Shown here: positions 6,653 through 13,170 of the stretch, piece by piece
Layout of the letters: the number at the start of each line of letters is the position of its first letter
Numbering within the stretch: position 1 is the first letter of the stretch
From: JBGTKH01 sp041744735
GTDB lineage: Bacteria; Planctomycetota; Planctomycetia; Pirellulales; Pirellulaceae
Length of the DNA: 14,956 nucleotides
Direction of reading: 5' to 3'
Assembly: GCA_041744735.1 (NCBI GenBank)
Contig: JBGTKH010000533.1
Span: 1 to 14,956, forward strand
Made by a program: the position numbers and the translations under genes
The notes under the pieces: model-generated
What the model saw: the letters and a program-made list of their open reading frames with translations, nothing else
Database searches by the model: none
Told to the model about the DNA's origin: nothing

Positions 6653-7540
6653 CTAATCCTCCGCCCTTTGAGCGATTCGCAGGCGAGCGCTGCGGCTGCG
6701 CGGGTTGCGTTCAACCTCCTGTTCGGACGGACGAATTGGCTTCTTCGTTAATACCACATACCGTTTATCGTCACGAAATGCGTCCTTCACCCGGCGATCT
6801 TCCAACGAATGAAAACTAATAATCCCCACGCGCCCGCCCGGCCGCAGGCAGTCGGGGATTCTTTTGAGGACAATTTCCAGCGATTGAAGTTCTTCGTTGA
6901 CGGCAATTCGCAGCGCTTGAAAAGTTCGCGTAGCCGAGTCGATACGTTGTTGGCCGGCGCGCGGCACACAACGGCGCACCAACGCGGCCAACTGCGCGGC
7001 CGTGCGAATCGGCTCGCCGCGGCGCGCTTCGACGATGGCCCGAGCAATTCTGCGGCTGTAACGTTCCTCGCCGTATTCGTAAATCACGTTGGCCAGAGGC
7101 TCGGCACGCAAACGGTTCATCAGCCGCCAGGCGGGCTCGCCTTGCTGTGGATCAAACCGCAAATCCAGCGGCCCGTCGCTGTCGAAACTGAAGCCTCGGT
7201 CCCCGTCCGCCAGTTGATCGCTCGATAGTCCCAAATCCAGCAGCACAGCATCCACAGCATTGAGTTCCAGTTGTTCCAGTACCGCTGGCAGATCTCGAAA
7301 GTCCGAGTGCACTAACTTCACCGGCAGTCCTGCCAGATTGTTTTCGGCCGCGTCAATCGCCGCCGGATCTCGATCAAGTGCGATGACCAACCCGCTGTCA
7401 CTAACTCGCTGGGCCAACATCCGCGTGTGGCCGCCGCCGCCGAGCGTGCCATCGACGATGGTCTGCCCCAGCGCGGGCGACAGCCAATCGAGTACTTCGT
7501 CCGCGAGGACGGGAACATGTAGCGGAGTATGTCGAGCCAT
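6653..7540 (-). CDS. rsmH: 16S rRNA (cytosine-1402-N4)-methyltransferase RsmH
   Basis: The product from ATG 7538-7540 is 295 aa and starts MARHTPLHVPVLADEVLDWL, as expected for RsmH/MraW. Family motifs are intact: the SAM-binding loop VDGTLGGGGHT (29-39), ALDRDP (54-59), HSDFRDL (78-84), LLDLGLSSDQL (100-110), the GFSFDSDGPLDLRFDP block (116-131), FQALRIAVNEEL (208-219), PGGRVGIISFHSLEDRRVKD (234-253) and the basic RNPRSRSARLR tail (279-289). It methylates N4 of C1402 in the ribosomal P site. The frame is open 37 codons further to a GTG at 7651, but that stretch does not resemble RsmH and neither start has a strong Shine-Dalgarno, so ATG 7540 is preferred on homology. mraZ lies upstream across an unusually long 236-bp gap. 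Confidence 0.96.
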   Translation of the reverse strand: MARHTPLHVPVLADEVLDWLSPALGQTIVDGTLGGGGHTRMLAQRVSDSGLVIALDRDPAAIDAAENNLAGLPVKLVHSDFRDLPAVLEQLELNAVDAVLLDLGLSSDQLADGDRGFSFDSDGPLDLRFDPQQGEPAWRLMNRLRAEPLANVIYEYGEERYSRRIARAIVEARRGEPIRTAAQLAALVRRCVPRAGQQRIDSATRTFQALRIAVNEELQSLEIVLKRIPDCLRPGGRVGIISFHSLEDRRVKDAFRDDKRYVVLTKKPIRPSEQEVERNPRSRSARLRIAQRAED

Positions 7541-7776
7541 GCGTGCAATTCTACCGGACGCAAAAGCAAACGACCCAGGGCGACATCCATGTGCCCCTGT
7601 AGGGTCGATGCCAGTGAGAAGCCTGTCGCCGAAGCAACGAACTTCCCACACGTTCGCGGCCGAGAGACTTCCTTGCTCTCGTACCCGCGCCCGGTCGTTC
7701 GATCAGTGGCCGCTGACCGACCGACACCCGACGCGCATGGCGAACTCACGGACGGACGTACACTCTGTGTCTTGGT

Positions 7777-8307
7777 CTATCGGGGCTGCGTTGGCCGCGG
7801 GCCCGCCTCCGCAGGTTGAAATGATTCGGTCGATACCGGCCCGCGCGGCAAGATTGCCGTGCGGCTGGCTTCGGTAAATGCATTCTCGGCGATTTCGTCG
7901 TACTGAGTTTGTTTCTGGGCCAGATATTCCTCCCACCGCTGCCGGTCCCAAATCTCCAGGTGATCCCGCACGCCGAGCAGGAATACCTCTTTGCTGAGCG
8001 ACGCCAAATTCATCAACTCGGGCGGAATCCGCACGCGCCCTTGCCGGTCAATCTCCACACTTTGAGCCTGAGTGAAAAAGAGGCGGCTAAACGCTCGCAC
8101 GTCTTGCCGAGTGGGCGAACCTTGGTCCAACTGAACCGCCAATTTGGAAAACGCCTCTTGCGTGTAAAGCGCCAACGATCCGTCGGTTCCCGGTGCTAGG
8201 TACAACAGCGAATTGTTGGGGTGTCCCAGCGCGTCTCGCAGCCGTTTGGGGATGGCGAAGCGACACTTTTCATCAAGCGATCGGAGAAAAGTACCGGTTA
8301 GAAACAT
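7777..8307 (-). CDS. mraZ: Transcriptional regulator MraZ
   Basis: The 176-aa product opens MFLTGTFLRSLDEKCRFAIPKRLR, and its second half holds EIDRQGRVRIPPELMNLASLSKEVFLLGVRDHLEIWDRQRW (about 85-125). These are the two SpoVT-AbrB (swapped-hairpin) DNA-binding halves of MraZ. Beyond about residue 145 there is a Pro/Glu-rich tail of roughly 30 residues, longer than in most MraZ proteins. Known MraZ proteins bind repeated TGGG-type boxes ahead of their own gene and repress the dcw operon. Just such an array lies at 8313-8368, ending 5 bp before this start codon. The ATG (8305-8307) is the obvious start, with GGAAGTGG as a weak ribosome-binding sequence overlapping the last box. rsmH follows downstream. 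Confidence 0.95.
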   Translation of the reverse strand: MFLTGTFLRSLDEKCRFAIPKRLRDALGHPNNSLLYLAPGTDGSLALYTQEAFSKLAVQLDQGSPTRQDVRAFSRLFFTQAQSVEIDRQGRVRIPPELMNLASLSKEVFLLGVRDHLEIWDRQRWEEYLAQKQTQYDEIAENAFTEASRTAILPRGPVSTESFQPAEAGPRPTQPR

Positions 8308-8312
8308 CGGTT

Positions 8313-8368
8313 ACCACTTCCATCCACTTAGCCCCACAAACGCCCAAGCATACCCACGCACGGCCCCA
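8313..8368 (-). promoter_or_regulatory. Predicted MraZ operator: 10-bp-periodic TGGG boxes
   Basis: On the mraZ coding strand, TGGG occurs at 8353-8356, 8343-8346 and 8333-8336, each exactly 10 bp apart. Degenerate TGGA (8323-8326) and TGGT (8313-8316) follow in the same register. One more TGGG at 8365-8368 is 12 bp away, out of phase. In E. coli MraZ binds three TGGGN boxes separated by 5 nt, which is the same 10-bp period. The array ends 5 bp before the mraZ ATG and overlaps its ribosome-binding region. Confidence 0.8.
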
Positions 8369-8397
8369 CGTCAACATGATTTTTCGCCTCCGCAACG

Positions 8398-8412
8398 TGC
8401 CGCAGAGCGGCA
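8398..8412. promoter_or_regulatory. Small perfect hairpin upstream of mraZ
   Basis: TGCCGC (8398-8403), loop AGA, GCGGCA (8407-8412). It lies between the glycosyltransferase stop and the MraZ boxes. No T-run follows on the minus strand, so it is a poor intrinsic terminator; it may be an operator or an RNA structure. A weak promoter-like pair (TTGCCT, 17 bp, TACACG) on the minus strand precedes it and is not convincing alone. Confidence 0.35.
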
Positions 8413-8492
8413 TTGGCGACCTAGGTGCATACGTGTAGAGCACTTCCAACAAAAGGCAAAAAAATGTGCGGCGAGGAAAATTTCTTGGCGGG

Positions 8493-9638
8493 CTAGTCAG
8501 GAGCGGTGAGTGACTCGTAAAGCCGCTCGTAGGCTTTGACCATCGCCATGAGCGAGAAGCTTTCGGCGACCCTCTGACGGTTGTATTGGCCAAGCTGCTC
8601 AGCACGCCGCGGGTCTTGCAATATACCCACGATTTTCCGCTGAAAACCAGGAATATCGGCGACTGTAACCGCTTGATCTTCGGCCAAGTTTCCCAGAATC
8701 TCGGCGACGCCCGCGACATTTGCGGCGACGACCGGCAGCCCTGTCGCCATCGCTTCCAGCAGCGCGTTGGGCATGCCCTCCCAACGAGAGGGAAGGACCA
8801 GCAAATCACAGCTCGCCAAAATCGCCGGCACGTCCTCTCGCCAGCCCGCAAAGTGCACTCGCTCGGCGATTCCAAGCGACTTTGCCTGAACTTCCAAAGC
8901 CGATCTTTGCGGCCCATCACCCACGATCAGTAGGTCGTGGCTCGGCAATTGTGCAAGTACGTCCGGCATCAAACTCAGCAACCAGTCTACGCCCTTTTGG
9001 TGGTCGAGTCGCCCGACATAAATAATAGCTCGCCGCCCGTTTGGAACGCCAAGTTCTTGAAGATCGACGCATTCAACTGCGGGAAAACGAGACAACTCGA
9101 TCCCGTTAGGAATTGTGATCAGTTTTTCTTGTGGCATTCCGGCGGTTTTGCACACATATTCGGCGACCGCTTGACTTACACACACGATCCGATCTACGCG
9201 GCGACAGATGAACCGCTCCGCAAGATGGCGCCAGCGGCTGGGATCAGTCACTCGAATGCCAGTGACCACGACCGGCACCCCTGCACGCCAAGCGGCCAGC
9301 GTGGCAACGATGTTGGCGTGGAACAGAAAGGATTGCAGTATGTGTGGCGACTGCTCAATTAGCATCTTTCTCAGCCGGCGGACGGCGGAAAGAATCTGCC
9401 TCGGACGGTGGACGCCGACAAATCGCACAGGAACTCCGGCCGCTTCCAACGATCGGACCAACGCGGCCTTCCCTTCAGCCGGTCTGGGTGCTAGCGAATA
9501 CACCACGGGCTCGAATCGCGTGCGAGCCAATCCGAGTGCCAGATTGACCAAACACCGCTCAGCGCCGCCGACTTCCAATTCGGTGATGGCCAGTGCCACT
9601 CGCAGGCGGCCGGTCGCGGAGTCAGTTGGTGGTGTCAT
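8493..9638 (-). CDS. GT4-family glycosyltransferase
   Basis: The 381-aa product shows a GT-B fold retaining glycosyltransferase of family GT4: N-terminal ALAITELEVGGAERCLVNLA (residues 15-34), IPNGIELSRF at about 176-185, VGRLDHQKGVDWLL (208-221) opening the nucleotide-sugar-binding half, LLIVGDGPQRSAL (236-248) and the ExxxxxxxE motif region EGMPNALLEAMATGLPVV (287-304). It would move a sugar from a nucleotide donor to a lipid-linked or surface glycan acceptor at the cytoplasmic face of the membrane. Donor and acceptor cannot be named. ATG 9636-9638 is taken as start although no Shine-Dalgarno precedes it; GTG 9597-9599 is an alternative that trims a variable leader. It stands alone, not in a sugar-biosynthesis cluster. 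mraZ follows it on the same strand after 185 bp. Confidence 0.92.
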   Translation of the reverse strand: MTPPTDSATGRLRVALAITELEVGGAERCLVNLALGLARTRFEPVVYSLAPRPAEGKAALVRSLEAAGVPVRFVGVHRPRQILSAVRRLRKMLIEQSPHILQSFLFHANIVATLAAWRAGVPVVVTGIRVTDPSRWRHLAERFICRRVDRIVCVSQAVAEYVCKTAGMPQEKLITIPNGIELSRFPAVECVDLQELGVPNGRRAIIYVGRLDHQKGVDWLLSLMPDVLAQLPSHDLLIVGDGPQRSALEVQAKSLGIAERVHFAGWREDVPAILASCDLLVLPSRWEGMPNALLEAMATGLPVVAANVAGVAEILGNLAEDQAVTVADIPGFQRKIVGILQDPRRAEQLGQYNRQRVAESFSLMAMVKAYERLYESLTAPD

Positions 9639-9646
9639 GGAGATTT

Positions 9647-10693
9647 ATGTCGGACTTAGAACAATACGATTATGACTTGCCGCGTGAATTGATCGCCCAG
9701 CAGCCACTTGCCAAGCGGTCGGACGCGCGGCTGATGGTGGTCGACCGCCGGACTGGCTCGATCTCGCACGCGCACGTCCGCGATCTGCCCGAAGTACTTG
9801 CATCGAGCGACAGTCTGGTCCTTAATGATACCAAGGTAATTCCCGCGCAACTGATCGGTTATCGCACCAAAACGGGCGGCCGCTGGCAAGGACTTTTTTT
9901 GGCGGCCGATGACGGCGGCACTTGGCGGCTGCTGGGCAAGACTCGAGGCAGGCTCACCGCTGGCGAGACGTTGACGCTTCAGGACCGCGAGGGCCGAGAC
10001 GCCGTGGTGTTGCACCTCGTGGCCAATTTGGGTGCCGGCGAGTGGGTGGTTCGTCCCGAACCAGCAGAAGATGCCCTCACGGTGCTCGATCGCGTGGGCC
10101 GAGTCCCATTGCCAGGTTACATCCGCGGCGGCGAGATGCGCGATGCTGATCGCCAAGCGTATCAGACGGTATACGCGGAGAAGCCTGGCGCTGTGGCGGC
10201 GCCCACCGCGGGCTTGCACTTCACGCCCGACCTGTTGAGGCTGTTACAAAGTCGCGGCGTCAAGATTTGCCACTTGACTCTGCACGTCGGCCTAGGGACC
10301 TTCCGGCCGATTACGGCCCAACGACTGAGCGAACACCGCATGCATTCGGAATGGGGATGCATCGACGCTGAAACGGCCGAGACGCTTCAGCAGCGGCGCG
10401 CGGCAGGCGGGCGGCTCGTCGCCGTCGGTACAACCTCGGTCCGAGTTCTGGAGACCGCGGCAGCAGACGGCCGCTTGAAACCGTGGCGCGGCGAGACTGC
10501 GTTGTTTATCCGTCCGCCGCACCAATTCCAGGCCGTCGATGCGCTGCTGACCAACTTTCACCTGCCGAAGAGTACGCTGCTAATTCTCGTGCGCACGTTT
10601 GGCGGCGACCAATTGATTCGGCGGGCCTACACGTCGGCCATCCGGGAACGCTATCGATTCTACAGCTACGGCGACGCGATGCTGATACATTGA
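9647..10693 (+). CDS. queA: S-adenosylmethionine:tRNA ribosyltransferase-isomerase QueA
   Basis: The product from ATG 9647 is 348 aa, the normal length for QueA, and begins SDLEQYDYDLPRELIAQQPL. Family signatures run throughout: SLVLNDTKVIPAQLIGYR, GYIRGGEMRDADRQAYQTVYAEKPGA, VAAPTAGLHFTPDLL (183-197), LHVGLGTFRPI (212-222), MHSEW (232-236), VAVGTTSVRVLE, TNFHLPKSTLLILVRTFGG (302-320) and YRFYSYGDAMLI at the end. It transfers and isomerises the ribosyl part of SAM onto preQ1 in tRNA to make epoxyqueuosine. The frame is open upstream, but only ATG 9647 agrees with the family; GGAG at 9639-9642 is close (4 nt) to it. The gap to the divergent glycosyltransferase start is 8 bp. No other queuosine genes are nearby. 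Confidence 0.97.
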   Translation: MSDLEQYDYDLPRELIAQQPLAKRSDARLMVVDRRTGSISHAHVRDLPEVLASSDSLVLNDTKVIPAQLIGYRTKTGGRWQGLFLAADDGGTWRLLGKTRGRLTAGETLTLQDREGRDAVVLHLVANLGAGEWVVRPEPAEDALTVLDRVGRVPLPGYIRGGEMRDADRQAYQTVYAEKPGAVAAPTAGLHFTPDLLRLLQSRGVKICHLTLHVGLGTFRPITAQRLSEHRMHSEWGCIDAETAETLQQRRAAGGRLVAVGTTSVRVLETAAADGRLKPWRGETALFIRPPHQFQAVDALLTNFHLPKSTLLILVRTFGGDQLIRRAYTSAIRERYRFYSYGDAMLIH

Positions 10694-10763
10694 CATCGTA
10701 ACCCGACGCGTAAGCGAGGGAGTTCGACAGCAGTGGTCCTCGCTTACGCGTCGGGTTTCGATG
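10694..10763. repeat. 70-bp palindrome between convergent genes
   Basis: Arms of 26 nt (10694-10719 and 10738-10763) pair with a single mismatch around an 18-nt loop. They carry CCCGACGCGTAAGCGAGG and its complement. The element starts at the base right after the queA stop and ends 21 bp before the stop of the facing gene, so it could serve as a two-way terminator. Translating it gives the NPTRKRG peptide seen in spurious short ORFs of planctomycete genomes, which marks it as a dispersed repeat family. Confidence 0.82.
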
Positions 10764-10784
10764 GATGACTCTCGGTTGGGTCAC

Positions 10785-13034
10785 TTACCCGTCTCGTAAC
10801 TCGTCCAGCATCTTGGCCAGCGCGACTTGTTGCGGTTGCGGCAGCGCGGCGAGCAGGTGCTGGCTTGGCACATCGAAACGTAAGACACCCGTGCCACCAG
10901 ACTCTTCGAAGTGGACGTCGCCAAGAGTGGCACGAATACGCTGGGTGAGGCCGACAACATCCAGCTTGTCTGAGAGTAAATCGCCGACGGGATACAGTTC
11001 CAGTTCCATTCGCGAGGCGAGCAATTGCGGCGTGGTGACCTGCAATGTGTTCTCGTCGACGACGCGGTAGGTCAGATCCATCGGGCGCAGCAGTGCAACC
11101 AGCGCGTCGGACAGTGGTTGTTTGTCAACGGTGAAGGTCATTTCCGAATTCGGCGGCCAGCCCTCGGTCGCGGCCGCGCGCCAGTCTACAAGAATCCGCA
11201 CGCCGGCCGTCTGACCAAACCGCTTGAGGATTTGAACCAACGGAGCCGGACGTACATAGTTCACGCTGATCGGCGTTGCCAGCTTCGCTTGGGCGCGGGC
11301 TGTGCGCGATTCGATTTTGAACAGCGACGGATCGTAACTGCTGCGCGGCGAACTGCCGCGGGCCACGCGCAGTTTTTCGCAGAAGACAAACACTTGAAAG
11401 TGTACCGGTTCGCTCTGCTGAATTACCAAGGACGAGTCCTGAACTTGTAACTTGCCCAGCCCACGGTTGGTTGCCCACGATTCAGGCTCGATCAGGCTGG
11501 TAATCAAATCGGCCAGAACCGCGAGCTGCTGCGAGTCTTTACCCGCGAGATCTTCTACGTTGTAAGATGCCTGCCGCAGTGTGCCGTCGGCCGGACCGAG
11601 ACGAGTCACGACCAGTTGTCCGCCCGACTCTTCAAAGCCGAGACCCAACGGTGTGAGCGTCGCTTCGAGCACCCCGTTGACGGTTGTGTCGCGCTCGCGA
11701 ACGCTGATTGCTGAGTCTCCAGTCCGGCGAACGAATGTCAACGCTTCCGGTTCCAACGTAATTGGAATCGTGCTCATGTCGGAAAGGAACTGCACCAGGT
11801 CGGCCAACGGCACGTCGGAAAAATCGAGGGCAGCAATCGGATCGTCCAGCCGCTGCTTTACGTCCACGTGCCGCGGCGCGGGGCGCGGCAACCGCGTTTC
11901 GTCCGCCGCGACCTCTGTGGACAGCGATGCCGTTTCCATCGGCGATTCGATCGACGTGTCGGGCGGAGTGTACGGTGTGTCGTTAATGAATGGAGTGAAC
12001 TTGCTAGTTGAAGCGATCAGGTCCAAGTTCGGATCGATGGTCGCGGTGGCCGTGTCATCGCCCTCGACGCGCGGGACCAAACCGGGTGGACCGTCGGCCG
12101 GGGTTGTGTCCGCCGGTTTCGGCTGTGGCGATTCAGGGTTGACCGGCTTTTCCGTGACTTGGTCATTTGTCTCCGCGGGCTGAGGCGGCGGCACTGGTTT
12201 CACCGGTTCGACAGCTTCGGCAGGTTCCACGTCCGCGGGCTTGGGCGCATCCGCGGCGTTCGCGACATCCGCTGGAGATGCTGCGTCGTCGTTTTCAACA
12301 GGCGCTTCGACATTCTGCGGCTGCTCGTTGTCAGAGTCCGCGGCCGCGATCGCAGCATTGTCCGGCGCGGCGGAAAAGCGGCTGGCTACCAATACAAAGA
12401 GACCAAACGCCAGCAGCACGCCCACCGTCGCGGCAGCGCTCATCATCAGCCACTGCAGCAGACGCTGCGTTGCGGGCGTTGTCCAATCGGCGTTGGGCAA
12501 CAGCAGAGGGTCGGTGGGCGGTGCGGCGAGTGAAGATTGACCGTGAACCGGCGGTTCGACGAGCGCCGCGTCGGAGATTGGCGGGTCCTCCTCGGACGAC
12601 TCCACGACAACCGTATCCGCCGAGAGACTCACGTTGGGCGAACCGCCGACACTGATCTGGCCGGAAGTGATTTCTCCGAGCTGTTCGCTCGCCGCGACGT
12701 GCGCGGGCGGCCCCGCGACGAATGACTCTGTGGGATGGGCCGGCACGTCGGACAAGATAGAAGCTGCGTCGTCAAACGTGTTTTCCACTGGCGCCGGCGG
12801 AGCTGCGGCCACGGGTGAAGTTGCGGCGCGCCACCTGCGCCGTTCGCCGGATGTTTCCACCTGCCCAGTCAAAGCATCAGCGGGTGCCCCGGTCAGCGGC
12901 TGCCAAGTGGGCGGCGCTTCGACCAACACCATGCTGCCGCATTTGGGGCAAGCCAAAATCTGGCCGATCACCGACGGTTCGCGCACCTTGAGCTTCGCAT
13001 GGCACGTGGTGCAGGAAATGGAGAATAATTCCAC
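10785..13034 (-). CDS. Zinc-ribbon membrane protein with duplicated secretin-N-like domains
   Basis: From GTG 13032-13034 the product is 749 aa; a TTG at 13091 would add 19 residues. GTG is preferred because it puts the zinc ribbon at the N-terminus (SISCTTC ... ACPKCGS; cysteines 8, 11, 29, 32) and has GAGG 10 nt upstream. After about 155 low-complexity residues comes one transmembrane helix (about 191-218), then a Pro/Ala/Glu-rich linker to about 390. The C-terminal half appears duplicated: an STN/secretin-N0-like unit (392-478, LDFSDVPLADLVQFLSD) followed by a YNVEDLAG unit, then a second STN-like unit (585-671, ISVNYVRPAPLVQILKRFG) and a YPVGDLLS unit. The secretin beta-barrel is absent. 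The ribbon should be cytoplasmic and the repeats periplasmic. Function is unknown; partnership with the next gene upstream is inferred. Confidence 0.85.
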   Translation of the reverse strand: MELFSISCTTCHAKLKVREPSVIGQILACPKCGSMVLVEAPPTWQPLTGAPADALTGQVETSGERRRWRAATSPVAAAPPAPVENTFDDAASILSDVPAHPTESFVAGPPAHVAASEQLGEITSGQISVGGSPNVSLSADTVVVESSEEDPPISDAALVEPPVHGQSSLAAPPTDPLLLPNADWTTPATQRLLQWLMMSAAATVGVLLAFGLFVLVASRFSAAPDNAAIAAADSDNEQPQNVEAPVENDDAASPADVANAADAPKPADVEPAEAVEPVKPVPPPQPAETNDQVTEKPVNPESPQPKPADTTPADGPPGLVPRVEGDDTATATIDPNLDLIASTSKFTPFINDTPYTPPDTSIESPMETASLSTEVAADETRLPRPAPRHVDVKQRLDDPIAALDFSDVPLADLVQFLSDMSTIPITLEPEALTFVRRTGDSAISVRERDTTVNGVLEATLTPLGLGFEESGGQLVVTRLGPADGTLRQASYNVEDLAGKDSQQLAVLADLITSLIEPESWATNRGLGKLQVQDSSLVIQQSEPVHFQVFVFCEKLRVARGSSPRSSYDPSLFKIESRTARAQAKLATPISVNYVRPAPLVQILKRFGQTAGVRILVDWRAAATEGWPPNSEMTFTVDKQPLSDALVALLRPMDLTYRVVDENTLQVTTPQLLASRMELELYPVGDLLSDKLDVVGLTQRIRATLGDVHFEESGGTGVLRFDVPSQHLLAALPQPQQVALAKMLDELRDG

Positions 13035-13170
13035 GACGCGCTCGCCTCGATCCGATTTCAAGCAGGATGTGTCTGTTCCCTTGCCGATCAATTGTACATT
13101 CCAATTGGACGTACGCCAAAAGCCCTACGATCACCACAATCGGCAATGCGCGACGCGTGCTCAAACGCTG

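Noticed and set aside
8450..8475. A-rich run near the glycosyltransferase end as a terminator or promoter element
   Set aside because: No stem precedes the T-run on the minus strand, and the -35/-10-like pair nearby is too weak to call.
10506..10784. Short minus-strand frame with HRNPTRKRG
   Set aside because: It translates the palindrome at 10694-10763 and the antisense of queA; it is a known kind of repeat-derived false gene.
12877..13164. 95-codon minus-strand frame with a hydrophobic start between the two envelope genes
   Set aside because: It begins with TTG, lacks a ribosome-binding site and overlaps the zinc-ribbon gene in another frame for most of its length.
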